Shown here piece after piece: positions 43,448 through 52,745 of a DNA stretch of 61,030 nt. Below the pieces are notes generated by a model. The model did not search any database, was not told the origin of the DNA, and saw only the letters and a program-made list of their open reading frames with translations. A program made the position numbers and the translations under genes. The DNA is taken from positions 1-61,030 of the forward strand of contig CAZRBG010000035.1 in NCBI GenBank assembly GCA_964598225.1. The letters are read 5' to 3'. Origin of the DNA: SG8-4 sp964598225. Lineage in GTDB: Bacteria > Planctomycetota > Phycisphaerae > Sedimentisphaerales > Anaerobacaceae. Numbering within the stretch: the first letter of the stretch is position 1; each line of letters begins with the position of its first letter.

Positions 43448-44086
43448 TTAGCTGCTTTCATCATCCCAACGGACATAAATCACCGCGGCCAGCGGGCGAT
43501 CAACGGCGAACTGGCTGTAGCCCACCTGAAACACATAAGAAGGAAAATTGCGAATCACTTTAATTTCCGCTCCCGGCAAGATCCCCATGGCCACAAGCTT
43601 TTGAACCTGACGATTATCCATTGTAGCCAGGTAGGCTACAGCCCCGCTTGATTTAGGTTTTCCGTCACAGAGCGGCCTGACCTCGTTGATCATATCTCCC
43701 TGTGCGGCACGACAACATTCGCCGGGAGGAATAAAATTGCCGTGCGGGCAGGACGTGGGATGTCCGAGAAGTATGCAGACTTTATCGTCCACTCCGTCCT
43801 GCAGAACGTGCTCGAAACGGCACGCATCCTCTTCGATATCGGCCGGCCCCACAGCCAGAACATCCTTCAAAAGTCTCTCAGCCAGGCGGTGCCGCCTGAC
43901 TACATTTTTGCCGGCCTGTTTGCCTTCTTCGGTAAGCTTATATTCTTTGGTGTGAATTTCGGCCAGCCCGAGCGAAACGGCCTGTTCGCCTCCCTTTTGT
44001 ACGATATCGGCCGGCGGATATCGACCATTTTCAACTTCGAAAACGTACAAACCTTCCAACAGTTCTTCGACGTCGGGATTAATCAT
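43448..44086 (-). CDS. DtxR/MntR-type metalloregulator with C-terminal FeoA domain
   Basis: Although the frame is open to 44179, ATG 44086 overlaps the stop of the zinc-ribbon gene (ATGA) and gives MINPDVEELLEGLYVFEVE. About 212 residues. An N-terminal winged-helix (short) is followed by the dimerisation/metal domain (VRRHRLAERLLKDVLAVG, CRFEHVLQDGVDDKVC, HPTSCPHGNFIPPGECC). A FeoA/SH3-like domain lies from about residue 140 (GAVAYLATMDNRQVQKLVAMGI). It is expected to sense Fe(II) or Mn(II). Its place in a feoB operon suggests that the FeoA part also serves iron transport, since no separate feoA is present. Confidence 0.85.
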   Translation of the reverse strand: MINPDVEELLEGLYVFEVENGRYPPADIVQKGGEQAVSLGLAEIHTKEYKLTEEGKQAGKNVVRRHRLAERLLKDVLAVGPADIEEDACRFEHVLQDGVDDKVCILLGHPTSCPHGNFIPPGECCRAAQGDMINEVRPLCDGKPKSSGAVAYLATMDNRQVQKLVAMGILPGAEIKVIRNFPSYVFQVGYSQFAVDRPLAAVIYVRWDDESS

Positions 44087-44259
44087 TTCATTTTGTCCTT
44101 TATTCTTTTGAGCCATTTCAACGAACGAGGCTCCTTTGGGCTTTCGTAGCCGCAGTAAGGGCACTTGACCTTTCCGCACTCAGCGACAAGAGTGCACCGG
44201 CTGCATTGCTTCCAGGCCGTCTCCTCGTCAAATTCTCTGCCGCAAAAAGAACAGATCAT
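44083..44259 (-). CDS. Small zinc-ribbon protein between feoB and the DtxR regulator
   Basis: This 58-residue protein was translated directly from the sequence. It begins MICSFCGREFDEE and has three CxxC pairs (Cys3/6, Cys19/22, Cys33/36) plus Cys28, then a basic helix (SLKWLKRIKDKMK). Its ATG overlaps the feoB stop as ATGA, and its own stop overlaps the regulator ATG as ATGA, so the three genes are translationally coupled. This supports a real gene. The zinc ribbons suggest metal sensing, chaperoning or a partner of FeoB or the regulator. Confidence 0.8.
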   Translation of the reverse strand: MICSFCGREFDEETAWKQCSRCTLVAECGKVKCPYCGYESPKEPRSLKWLKRIKDKMK

Positions 44260-46271
44260 AGCACTACCCCCAGTAGATTGAATACAGAATTAGCAACGAA
44301 TCCGGTACCAATAGCTATTAAGAAAATACACACAGAAGTTATAACGGCGATCTTGAAGCCGCATTCTTTCTTGAAGATCAGGAATTGTGCGATACACGGC
44401 AAGAACAAGGTCAAAGTAATTGCCGCAACGGCCAGTTGATTGCCCGTCATCAAACCTTTGTCCTGCAAAGCGTAGAGGCCGGCGGCACCGTAGTCTCTTC
44501 GGAAAAAGCCGAAAAGAAACGCAACGGAAGCGCCATCCGGCAGGCCGATCGCATTGACCACAGGCTCCAATGCACCCGTCAGGAATCCGAATACGCCTGT
44601 GATTTCACCTATCCAGATAAGCGCGCTTGCGAGTATAAACAAAGGGAGTATCTCCTTGAAGTACCATACCATCCTTGAGTAGGTTTTTATGAGAACGTTG
44701 CCGGGCCGGGGCAGGCGCAAAGGCGGCAGCTCCATATAGAAGCTCGGCGCCTCGCCCGGAAACAATCTCGCCATAAGCGTTCCGGCCAAAATAAATACAC
44801 AGCCTACAAAACCCGCCCAGGCCAGGAGAGCGTAAGGATGGCCCGCCACCAGCCCGAGTATAACACCGAGTTGTGCCGAACACGGAATCGCCAGCGCCAG
44901 CAAAATGGACGCTATGATCTTTTCCCGTTTTGTCTCCAGCGTGCGCGTGACCATAGTGGCCATCGTATCGCACCCGAAACCAAGTACGATGGGGATCACC
45001 GCCCTGCCGCTGAGGCCTATTTTCTTGAATATGCTGTCGATCAGCATTGCCAAACGCGGCAGATAGCCGCTGTCTTCCAAAATCGAGAATGCAATGAAGA
45101 ACGCTCCCACTATAGGCAGAACGAGCGCAATCGCGTATCTGATTCCGAAGGTTACAATCCCGTACTCGCCCACGAAGAGATCCTGTACTACCTGCCAGGG
45201 AATGAGGGCCGAAAACGCTTTAACCATAAAAGGATTAATGTGTAACTCGAAGATGTTACCTTCGAGAAAGTCCACCACCGTACCGGCGCCGATGCCTCCG
45301 ACAAATTTATAAATCCCGAAGTACATGACGGCGAACAATATCGGCAGCCCCCAAACAGGGTGCATGCACACACGACTCAGTTTCTCGCGAAAATCTCTCA
45401 CGTGGGCGTCCGGGAAACTCACAGCCTGCCTTACTATTTCCTTGACTTTCTCCTGTATTGCAAGAGTAATATGGTAATGTATCGAATGATCGAGTTTTGA
45501 GGAACACTCTCGGATGGTGTCGGCGATCAAATCCCCGCTCGGCGATTCATTATCATCCACCCTCTCTTTTATAGAATGGGTATCATCCTGAAGCAGCATC
45601 AGGGCTCTTGTTCGAGCGGAAATTCTCGTAGGTCCATCGAGTTTTTCTGCGATGGTCGATATAGAGTCTTCTATGACCGGCCCGTAGTCGATCCGAACGG
45701 ACGGCGATGCTTGAACAGTGGAAATTCTGTTGGCCAGCTCCTTGATTCCCGAGCCTGTGGTAGCCGTGGTCTGGACGACAGGAATCCCGAGGATGCGTTC
45801 GAGCTTGTCGCAATCTATTTCAATATTAAGCCGGTGGGCCTCGTCTGCCATGTTTAAGACCAGTATTACCGGAAGGCCGGCTTCGACCATTTGTAACGTC
45901 AGGCCAAGCATCCGCTCGATATTCTTGGCGTCCACTACATGCAGAACTGCATCGGCCTGTTCGTTCAGCAACAGATCCGCTGCGACCTTTTCCTCCTCAG
46001 TTATCGCCGAGAGCGAATACATGCCGGGGGTATCTATAATCTCATATCTGCTGTCGGAAATCTCAGAAAAGCCCCTGGACAGCTCGATGGTGGTGCCGGG
46101 GTAATTCGATACCGTTACATACCGGCCGGTGAGCCTGTTGAACAACATGCTTTTGCCTACATTCGGGCTTCCTACGAGCAGAATCCTTCTAACAGAAAGG
46201 TCAGTTTTCGACTGTGCCCCTTCGGGATTCTTCTTCTGATCTATTTTCAACATTGTTTTTCGTGCCGGCAT
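44256..46271 (-). CDS. feoB: Ferrous iron transporter FeoB
   Basis: ATG 46271 is chosen (GGGGG 12 bases upstream); ATGs 46337 and 46253 are alternatives. About 671 residues. The G-domain shows G1 GSPNVGKS, YPGTTIE, G3 DTPGMYSL and G4 LNMADEA. A helical spacer follows, and then the membrane domain with Gate motifs (PIVGAFFIAFSILEDSGYLP, VPIVLGFGCDT-type VIPIVLGFGCDTMATMV and IPCSAQLGVILG). It imports Fe(II) across the inner membrane. It lacks a fused FeoA, which is supplied by the regulator gene downstream. Confidence 0.95.
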   Translation of the reverse strand: MPARKTMLKIDQKKNPEGAQSKTDLSVRRILLVGSPNVGKSMLFNRLTGRYVTVSNYPGTTIELSRGFSEISDSRYEIIDTPGMYSLSAITEEEKVAADLLLNEQADAVLHVVDAKNIERMLGLTLQMVEAGLPVILVLNMADEAHRLNIEIDCDKLERILGIPVVQTTATTGSGIKELANRISTVQASPSVRIDYGPVIEDSISTIAEKLDGPTRISARTRALMLLQDDTHSIKERVDDNESPSGDLIADTIRECSSKLDHSIHYHITLAIQEKVKEIVRQAVSFPDAHVRDFREKLSRVCMHPVWGLPILFAVMYFGIYKFVGGIGAGTVVDFLEGNIFELHINPFMVKAFSALIPWQVVQDLFVGEYGIVTFGIRYAIALVLPIVGAFFIAFSILEDSGYLPRLAMLIDSIFKKIGLSGRAVIPIVLGFGCDTMATMVTRTLETKREKIIASILLALAIPCSAQLGVILGLVAGHPYALLAWAGFVGCVFILAGTLMARLFPGEAPSFYMELPPLRLPRPGNVLIKTYSRMVWYFKEILPLFILASALIWIGEITGVFGFLTGALEPVVNAIGLPDGASVAFLFGFFRRDYGAAGLYALQDKGLMTGNQLAVAAITLTLFLPCIAQFLIFKKECGFKIAVITSVCIFLIAIGTGFVANSVFNLLGVVL

Positions 46272-46356
46272 GTATTTACGCGCCCCCGATTGTATTTGAT
46301 CTACGTCAATGCCTGCTCTCAAGCTGCCCCAACTCATATCGGAGCAAAAAGTAATT

Positions 46357-46375
46357 GATATTGGTTTCCATTATC
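46357..46375 (-). promoter_or_regulatory. Fur box upstream of feoB
   Basis: On the minus strand GATAATGGAAACCAATATC matches the Fur consensus at 15 of 19 positions. It lies in the fur-feoB gap, 86-104 bases before the preferred feoB start, and overlaps a possible -10 (GATAAT). Confidence 0.6.
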
Positions 46376-46403
46376 ATCGTAACGCCAAAAAAAGCGGAGT
46401 CGT

Positions 46404-46850
46404 TTACGTACCTTGCCTTGGGTTTCCCTTGGCACATTTCGGACAGAGGCCGAAAATATCGAGTTTGTGGCTTTGCTGAGTGTAGCCGTGTTGCTTCACA
46501 AGCTCACGCTGAAGCTTTTCGAGTTCCGGACTGTAGATTTCTTCGAACTTTCCACACCTGGTACAGATAAGATGGTCATGGTGCTCATGGTTGTACTTGT
46601 GTTCGTAGCGCAGGGCGCCGTCTCCGAAATCAACAGATCTGCACAAGCCGGATTCGCACATGAGCTTTACTGTCCTGGCAACGGTAGCATAACCTATGCC
46701 GCTGTTCTCTTTTCTGACCAGGTCATACAACTCCTGGACCGTGACGTGCTTTTCGGTATTCAGAAAAGCATTGAGGACTTTTTCTCTTTGCTCTGTATGC
46801 CGAAGGCCTTTATCAGCTACATATTGAAAAAATTTTTCTTTAGTACCCAC
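46404..46850 (-). CDS. fur: Fur-family ferric uptake regulator
   Basis: The 148-residue protein starts with GTG 46850. The winged helix (RHTEQREKVLNAFLNTEKHVT, GIGYATVARTVKLMCESGL) is followed by the metal/dimer domain with HEHHDHLICTRCG and LCPKC. This gives the His-rich sensor site and two CxxC pairs for structural zinc. It is the first gene of a probable fur-feoB-zinc-ribbon-dtxR operon. A near-perfect Fur box lies 85 bases upstream, so autorepression is likely. Other Fur-family members (Zur, PerR) are less likely given the feoB neighbour. Confidence 0.92.
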   Translation of the reverse strand: MGTKEKFFQYVADKGLRHTEQREKVLNAFLNTEKHVTVQELYDLVRKENSGIGYATVARTVKLMCESGLCRSVDFGDGALRYEHKYNHEHHDHLICTRCGKFEEIYSPELEKLQRELVKQHGYTQQSHKLDIFGLCPKCAKGNPRQGT

Positions 46851-47170
46851 AATTCTCTATTTCTGTCTAACTTTGTCAAATCCCCAGCCAGCTTCCAATG
46901 AACCGAATCAGTTAAGAGCAAGCAGATAAGCATTGATAACGATAATCATTATCTTATAATCCCAAATCTTCGAGCCCAAGTCAACCCTTTTATCAAAAAA
47001 AATGTGAAAACGCAGGAAGTGGAAACCGCGCTGCCTCCGGGCATAAATCCAATTACACCTAATTGCCTTATTAGCAGCAATTTACACGGATTAGAAAGAG
47101 AATTATTTCAGGGCTCAGGTAGAATGTAATCCTATAGCGGAAACATAAGCTCCAGATCAATAATCCCTCA
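46851..47170. other. Spacer between wecB and fur: fur promoter region
   Basis: About 320 bases. It contains the Fur box at 46935-46953 and, upstream on the minus strand, a TTGACT (46979-46984) that may serve as a -35 for a -10 overlapping the box. The wecB-proximal 200 bases are AT-rich, and I see no clear terminator or gene. Confidence 0.45.
46935..46953 (-). promoter_or_regulatory. Near-perfect Fur box upstream of fur
   Basis: GATAACGATAATCATTATC (plus strand) matches the 19-base Fur consensus at 18 of 19 positions. It is 85-103 bases before the fur GTG and sits in the probable promoter. Confidence 0.85.
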
Positions 47171-48277
47171 TCACCCAAGTTTTTTGAGGATTACATCTAC
47201 AATCCGTGCGGCGGCTTTTCCGTCCCATAGGGGTGGAATTTGCGGCTTTCGCCATTGTCCGGAGAGAGCATTACGGTAAGCATTGAGAATCCTGCGCGGA
47301 ACGGTTCCGACAATCTGATTCGAACCTATCTCAGCCGTGACAGGCCGTTCGGTATTTTCCCGTAAGGTGATACATGGGACCTTGAGCACGGTCGTTTCTT
47401 CCTGGATGCCGCCGGAGTCTGTGAAAACGACCTTTGCACAGGAGTTCAATTTCAGAAAATCGAGATATCCGATGGGGTCGACAAGATGCACGTTTTTCAA
47501 CGTATCCATGCGATCTCGCATGCCTAATGCGGCCAGATTTTTACGCGTTCTCGGGTGAATCGGGAACAGGATCGGCATGTCCTTCTGAACGACCTCCAGG
47601 GCATCGAGGATTCTCGAAAAGGTCACCGGATTGTCCACGTTTGATGGTCTGTGCAGCGTTAGAAGAGCATACTCATCGCCGTTGAGGCAAAACTGATCCT
47701 TCAACCGGCTCATTATTTTCGATTCTCTGGCCTTTTCGAGATTTCTCAGAAGCGTGTCAATCATCACATGGCCGACCAGGTGAATCTTTTCTTCCGCGAT
47801 ACCTTCCTTTATTAGGTTGTCAACGCCGCTTTGCTCGGTGCAAAACAGCATGTCGCTGATCGAGTCAGTCAATATGCGGTTTATTTCTTCCGGCATGGAG
47901 CGGTCGCCGCTGCGGAGCCCCGCTTCCACGTGAATGAGTTTCGCTCCGAGCTTGACCGCGACCAGCCCGCAGGCGATCGTACTGTTGACATCGCCGACAA
48001 CAAGCACGGCATCAGGCTTGTATTCGAGCACCACAGGCTCGAAGGCCTTCATAATTTCGGCCGTCTGAACAGCGTGAGAACCCGACCCGACACCCAAATT
48101 AATGTCCGGTTCCGGAATCCCGAGCTGCCGAAAGAAAAGATCGCTCATTTTCTCATCATAATGCTGGCCCGTATGTACAAGCATCGGCTCAATAGCAGCA
48201 TGGCGATTGTACTGCTCCATCAAGGGAGCAATTTTCATGAAATTCGGTCGGGCGCCAACTATGTTTAGTATCTTCAT
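47171..48277 (-). CDS. wecB: UDP-N-acetylglucosamine 2-epimerase (non-hydrolysing)
   Basis: At 368 residues, full family length. Signatures: MKILNIVGARPNFMKIAPL, LVHTGQHYDEKMSDLFF, VLVVGDVNSTIACGLVA, IHVEAGLRSGDRSMPEE, and VFTDSGGIQEETTVLKVPC plus LRENTERPVT for UDP-sugar binding. It makes UDP-ManNAc for surface polysaccharide. It is the last gene of the seven-gene sulfation run, 43 bases after cysQ. Confidence 0.95.
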   Translation of the reverse strand: MKILNIVGARPNFMKIAPLMEQYNRHAAIEPMLVHTGQHYDEKMSDLFFRQLGIPEPDINLGVGSGSHAVQTAEIMKAFEPVVLEYKPDAVLVVGDVNSTIACGLVAVKLGAKLIHVEAGLRSGDRSMPEEINRILTDSISDMLFCTEQSGVDNLIKEGIAEEKIHLVGHVMIDTLLRNLEKARESKIMSRLKDQFCLNGDEYALLTLHRPSNVDNPVTFSRILDALEVVQKDMPILFPIHPRTRKNLAALGMRDRMDTLKNVHLVDPIGYLDFLKLNSCAKVVFTDSGGIQEETTVLKVPCITLRENTERPVTAEIGSNQIVGTVPRRILNAYRNALSGQWRKPQIPPLWDGKAAARIVDVILKKLG

Positions 48278-48320
48278 CTTTGCTTTCCCAAACCAATGTC
48301 TTTCCTGCTTCGCAGTTCCA

Positions 48321-49109
48321 CTACCGCCTGCTTTTTCTTTCGTCTACTGCCTGCTTTATGATGTCGTAGGCATCCCGGCTCGTCGCAATTACTCCATCGA
48401 CCAGAGTGTCGGCCTGGTTGAACTGATGCTGCTTTCCGGCCAGATCTGTGACTCTCCCACCGGCCTCGGCGACGAGAAGGACACCAGCGGCAATATCCCA
48501 TTCGTTCTTCGGTGTGACGCTCAGGGTTCCGTCTGACTTGCCCGCGGCCAGCCGAGCCATCTTGTATGCGATCGATCCACAAGGCGACAAATTCAAAACT
48601 CCATCATAAGCTGAGAAATAACCTTTCTCGATATCGGACCGGCTCACCTCTATTTTGGGCCTGTCGGCAAGGCGGTGATCGCAAAAGACTTTCTCATCAT
48701 TGAGCCTGGTTCCTTCTCCTTTCACCGCTTCGAATAGATCGCCGGTGGAAGGATTCAGAATGACAGCAAGGATAATCTTTCCCTCTTCAGCGAGGGCGAC
48801 CGATACGACAAATTCCGGCACCTTCATCACAAACTCGCGAGTCCCGTCCATGGGATCGACGATCCAAACACGCTCACGCTCGAATCGGCGGTTATCGTCT
48901 TTGGTCTCCTCGGAAAGCCATCCGTAATCGGGGAATCCGTCTCTGAGATGTCTCTGCAGGATCTTGTCGGCTTCGATGTCGGCTTTTGTTACCACCGAAC
49001 GGTCGGCCTGAGAAGCTGCTGTTTTGTAGTGCTTTTCCGCGATGCTGAGTATTGCTTCACCGGCTTGACGCGTTGCTTTCTTAACTGTTTCCATTTCCTG
49101 TTCGAGCAT
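48321..49109 (-). CDS. cysQ: 3'(2'),5'-bisphosphate nucleotidase CysQ
   Basis: The 262-residue protein of the inositol monophosphatase superfamily starts seven bases after GGAG. Metal-site motifs: WLSEETKDD, WIVDPMDGTREFV and EWDIAAGVLLVAEAGG. The CysQ subgroup removes the 3' phosphate from PAP, the by-product of sulfotransferases. Its neighbours (ATP sulfurylase/APS kinase and sulfotransferase) support this over a plain inositol phosphatase. Confidence 0.9.
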   Translation of the reverse strand: MLEQEMETVKKATRQAGEAILSIAEKHYKTAASQADRSVVTKADIEADKILQRHLRDGFPDYGWLSEETKDDNRRFERERVWIVDPMDGTREFVMKVPEFVVSVALAEEGKIILAVILNPSTGDLFEAVKGEGTRLNDEKVFCDHRLADRPKIEVSRSDIEKGYFSAYDGVLNLSPCGSIAYKMARLAAGKSDGTLSVTPKNEWDIAAGVLLVAEAGGRVTDLAGKQHQFNQADTLVDGVIATSRDAYDIIKQAVDERKSRR

Positions 49110-49148
49110 TTCTTACTCCATAGTGCGTTGATATTCATTCTCGGAGGA

Positions 49149-50948
49149 TTAGAACGACCAGACCATAGGAATTAGAACAGCGGCACAAATCAGCAGCATA
49201 ATGTTTAGCGGCAGGCCTACTTTGACAAAATCAGAAAAACGATAGCCACCCGGCCCGAAAACCATCAGATTCGTCTGATAGCTCAGCGGGGAGATAAAAC
49301 TGGCAGAGGCTGCAAAAACGACCGCCATCACAAATGGGCGGGGATTCAAGCCGGTTTCCACAGCCGTCGCAACTGCCAAAGGAAAAACCAATGCGGCTGC
49401 GGCGTTATTTCCTACAGTAGCCGCGGTCAAACTTGTTATAAGATATACAACAGCTAACAAACCGTACCCGCCAGCATGCGTTGCGAGTTGCCCAAGATAG
49501 TCGGCCACGGTCGGAATCAGTCCCGAGTTGACCAGTGCTTTACCGAGACCGAATGCGGCAGCAATAGTAATGAGCGTCTGCCAGTCAACACTGCGACGCG
49601 CATCGGCAACCTGAATACATTTCGTCAATACCATGAGCCCTGCAACCAGGAAGGCAGCTACGACAATCTTCACCACCCCGCCTACCATCAACACCACCAG
49701 AAGCAAGAGCAAAATGAGAGATACCACGGTTTTGTCGTGCCGGACCGGACGAGAATCATCCACACCTCCGATCAGCAGAAAGTCGGGATTATTCCTGTTT
49801 GCCCGAGCGAAGTGAGGACCGACCTGCAAAAGCAGTGTATCACCCGCCCGAAGCACTATATCGCCGATCTTGCCCGAGAGTCGTTCGCCGCCGCGATGAA
49901 CGGCGACCACCACTGCGTTGTAAGATGCGCGAAAGTCCGAATCGCGAATCGTTTTATGGATGCTCGGAGATGTTGGCGATATAACAGCTTCGCATAGCGT
50001 CCTGCCGCGGCGTGCGGTCAAATCTGTTACAGACTCATCGCCGGGAACGGCAACAAGGCCGGGTATCCGTTCGAGCTCCACGATTGTACCGACTACGCCC
50101 GTGAACGTAAGGACATCATTTGGGCGGAGGATGTGATCCGGCGCCACGGGCGATATTACCTCATCGGCGCGAGTAATTTCCATCAGAAACAGACCCGGCA
50201 ATTGACGCAACCCCGCTTCCTGGACGCTCTGGCCTGCGAGCCGACAATCCGGCCGCACCTGCATATTAACAAGATACTCGCGGGCAGATTCCGACATTTG
50301 CTCGATAAAGCCCCTGCGAGAAGGAAGCAATCGCCACCCCACCAACAGCAGATAGGCGATTCCGATAATGGCGTAGGGCACACCCACGTAACCAAGCTCA
50401 AAGAAGCTGATCGGGGCAAGACTTTCACTGAACGAAGCATCGGCCTGCGATTTTTCCTGCATCAGGCCGTTGACCACCAGGTTGGTGCTCGTGCCAATCA
50501 GTGTGCACGTTCCGCCAAGGATCGACAGATACGAAAGCGGTATCAACAGCCTGGATGGTTCCGTACGGTGCTTCTTGCACCAGTCGACAATGACGGGTAT
50601 AAACATGGCCACTATCGGCGTATTGTTCAGAAACGCCGACATGCCGGTTACCGAACCGGCCATCCGCATGAGTACGCCGCGTTCGGTCCTGGCCTTTCCG
50701 AGCATCCACGATCCGGCTATATCCAGAGCGCCCGTTTCACGGAGGGCAGCCGCTACCACGTACAGAGCACCTACGGTCAGCATCCCGGCATTAGAAAAGC
50801 CCACAAGGGCCTCTTCCGGGCTGACAATGTCGGCGACTGTCACGAGAACCAAAGCGCCTAAAAGAAGTGCGTCAGGCGCGCGATTGCGAACCAAGCCCCA
50901 AAATACAAGGGCAAGAACCGCGATGCAATAGAAAGCTTCCCAACTCAT
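49149..50948 (-). CDS. SLC13-type anion permease with TrkA-C domains, probable sulfate importer
   Basis: The frame opens with TTG; ATG 50948 is the likely start. The 599-residue membrane protein has about 10-12 helices. Two cytosolic TrkA-C (RCK-C) domains sit in the middle (MQVRPDCRLAGQSVQEAGL, TLCEAVISPTSPSIHKTIRD). The transport motif FLNNTPIVAMFIPVI and its C-terminal mirror AATVGNNAAAALVFPLAVA match the divalent-anion:Na+ symporter family. Between the sulfate-activating gene and cysQ, sulfate is the best-supported substrate. Confidence 0.82.
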   Translation of the reverse strand: MSWEAFYCIAVLALVFWGLVRNRAPDALLLGALVLVTVADIVSPEEALVGFSNAGMLTVGALYVVAAALRETGALDIAGSWMLGKARTERGVLMRMAGSVTGMSAFLNNTPIVAMFIPVIVDWCKKHRTEPSRLLIPLSYLSILGGTCTLIGTSTNLVVNGLMQEKSQADASFSESLAPISFFELGYVGVPYAIIGIAYLLLVGWRLLPSRRGFIEQMSESAREYLVNMQVRPDCRLAGQSVQEAGLRQLPGLFLMEITRADEVISPVAPDHILRPNDVLTFTGVVGTIVELERIPGLVAVPGDESVTDLTARRGRTLCEAVISPTSPSIHKTIRDSDFRASYNAVVVAVHRGGERLSGKIGDIVLRAGDTLLLQVGPHFARANRNNPDFLLIGGVDDSRPVRHDKTVVSLILLLLLVVLMVGGVVKIVVAAFLVAGLMVLTKCIQVADARRSVDWQTLITIAAAFGLGKALVNSGLIPTVADYLGQLATHAGGYGLLAVVYLITSLTAATVGNNAAAALVFPLAVATAVETGLNPRPFVMAVVFAASASFISPLSYQTNLMVFGPGGYRFSDFVKVGLPLNIMLLICAAVLIPMVWSF

Positions 50949-50981
50949 AATAGACAATCGCCGACGTTTCCGGGACCGGGA

Positions 50982-52703
50982 CTATTCGAGGCTTATAAAT
51001 CCTTCCTTCTCAAGATGCAGGATAACGTTTTGTACGCCCTCTTGCGATGACAACTCGGTTGTATCGATGGTAATTTCAGCGTCTTTCGGCTCTTCGTACG
51101 GGTCCGATACACCGGTAAATTCCTTTATAATTCCCGCCCGCGCCTTTGCGAAAAGTCCTTTGCGGTCACGCTGCTCGCAGACTTCAACCGGTGTCGATAC
51201 GTGGACCAGCACAAAACCACCAGCCGATTCCACCATTTGGCGAACCTCTTTTCTGATTCGGTCATACGGCCCAATCGGTGCGCAAACGGCAATGCCGCCG
51301 TTCTTGGTGACTTCCGAAGCGACCCAACCTATACGTCGAATGTTGAGATCGCGATGTTCTTTGGAAAAACCCAACTCGGAGGAGAGATGCTTGCGAACCA
51401 GGTCACCGTCCAGAAGCGTCGTCGGCCGGCCCCCGATCTCCATCAGCCTGGTGATCAGAACGTTGGCCAGCGTTGATTTGCCGGAACTCGGCAATCCGGT
51501 GAAGAAGACCGTAAAGCCCTGTTTCGCGCGAGGCGGATAAGTTCGCCGAAGCTCATCGATTACTTCCGGGAACGAGAACCAGGATGGAATATCGCGCCCT
51601 GCCGTAAGCCGCTCTCGCAGTTCCGTTCCGGATATCGATCTGGTCTTCATTCCTTCAGGGACCTCGTCCACCGGCATGTAGGTATCTTTGTCTTCTACGT
51701 ATACCATCATCTTGAACGGCACCATCTGGATGCCCAACTCATCCTGGTGCTCCGTGAGCAATTCCTGGGCTTCGTATGGTCCATAGAACGGCTTGCCGCA
51801 GGAATCGGAGCCGGGACCGGCGTGGTCGCGCCCGACAATCAGGTGCGTACAGCCGTGATTTTTACGGATGATGGCATGGAACAGAGCCTCGCGGGGCCCT
51901 CCCATGCGCATGGCCAACGGGAGCAAACTCAACAAGGCCGTATTCTTGGGATAATGTCTCAAGACCGCCTGATAGCAGCGTACTCGCGTGTAATGGTCTA
52001 CATCGCCCGGTTTTGTCATTCCAACTACAGGATGAATCAAGAGATTTGCCTCAAGATCGGCCGCGGCTCTGAACGTAAGCTCCTGGTGAGCCCGGTGCAT
52101 GGGATTGCGCGTCTGGAAAGCCACCACTTTCTGCCAGCCGAGAGAGGCAAACTTCGCGCGCAGCTTGGCCGGCGTGAGACGCAATTCGAGAAAATCATAA
52201 TGACAGGGAGGTGTCACGCCTTCGAGCTTGCCGCCGACATAGCACGGATGCATCTGCTCGAGCAGATACTTTGTGCCGGGGTGCTCGGTGCTGTCCGTCC
52301 CGAAAACTTGTCGAGCCTCGGCAGACCGATCAGCCTGCCAGAGATGCTCAACGTGCAACGCTGCGAGCATCGTACCTTCCGCATCGCGCAACGCCAGACT
52401 TACGCCTTTATTGAGTCCGCCAGCCACGTCTTCGGGCAGATCGAGAACAACAGGCAGCGGCCATAATGTGCCGTTTTCGAGCCGCATCTTTTCGCAGACG
52501 CTTTCATAATCGGCCTGGACCATAAAACCTTCAAGCGGGGAAAAGCTGCCGTTGAGCAACAGCTCCAGATCGCAGATCTGTCGCGGAGACAGGTCCCAGG
52601 AGGGCCAGTCCCTGGATAATTCCTTCAATTCGGCAGCTCGTGCATCGTCTGCCATAAGATTCATCAGCTTCCCGCCGTGGGGCTCAATCAAATGGTGTTG
52701 CAT
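50982..52703 (-). CDS. Bifunctional ATP sulfurylase / APS kinase
   Basis: The 573-residue fusion starts after AAAAGGAG. The N-terminal ATP sulfurylase part (residues 1-about 375) has FQTRNPMHRAHQE and GRDHAGPGSDSCG. The C-terminal APS kinase part (about 385-573) has Walker A FFTGLPSSGKST and the APS-binding LDGDLVRKHLSSELGFSKE. Together they convert sulfate plus two ATP to PAPS. No APS or PAPS reductase is adjacent, so the product is probably used for sulfotransfer rather than for cysteine synthesis. Confidence 0.95.
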   Translation of the reverse strand: MQHHLIEPHGGKLMNLMADDARAAELKELSRDWPSWDLSPRQICDLELLLNGSFSPLEGFMVQADYESVCEKMRLENGTLWPLPVVLDLPEDVAGGLNKGVSLALRDAEGTMLAALHVEHLWQADRSAEARQVFGTDSTEHPGTKYLLEQMHPCYVGGKLEGVTPPCHYDFLELRLTPAKLRAKFASLGWQKVVAFQTRNPMHRAHQELTFRAAADLEANLLIHPVVGMTKPGDVDHYTRVRCYQAVLRHYPKNTALLSLLPLAMRMGGPREALFHAIIRKNHGCTHLIVGRDHAGPGSDSCGKPFYGPYEAQELLTEHQDELGIQMVPFKMMVYVEDKDTYMPVDEVPEGMKTRSISGTELRERLTAGRDIPSWFSFPEVIDELRRTYPPRAKQGFTVFFTGLPSSGKSTLANVLITRLMEIGGRPTTLLDGDLVRKHLSSELGFSKEHRDLNIRRIGWVASEVTKNGGIAVCAPIGPYDRIRKEVRQMVESAGGFVLVHVSTPVEVCEQRDRKGLFAKARAGIIKEFTGVSDPYEEPKDAEITIDTTELSSQEGVQNVILHLEKEGFISLE

Positions 52704-52745
52704 GTAAAAATCTCCTTTTCTCGAATATTACAGGTTTGTTAGCAA

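Noticed and set aside
46851..46895. TTGACA followed 17 bases later by AGAATT just before the fur GTG
   Set aside because: The start point would fall inside the coding region, and the strong Fur box lies further upstream, so this is probably not the fur promoter.
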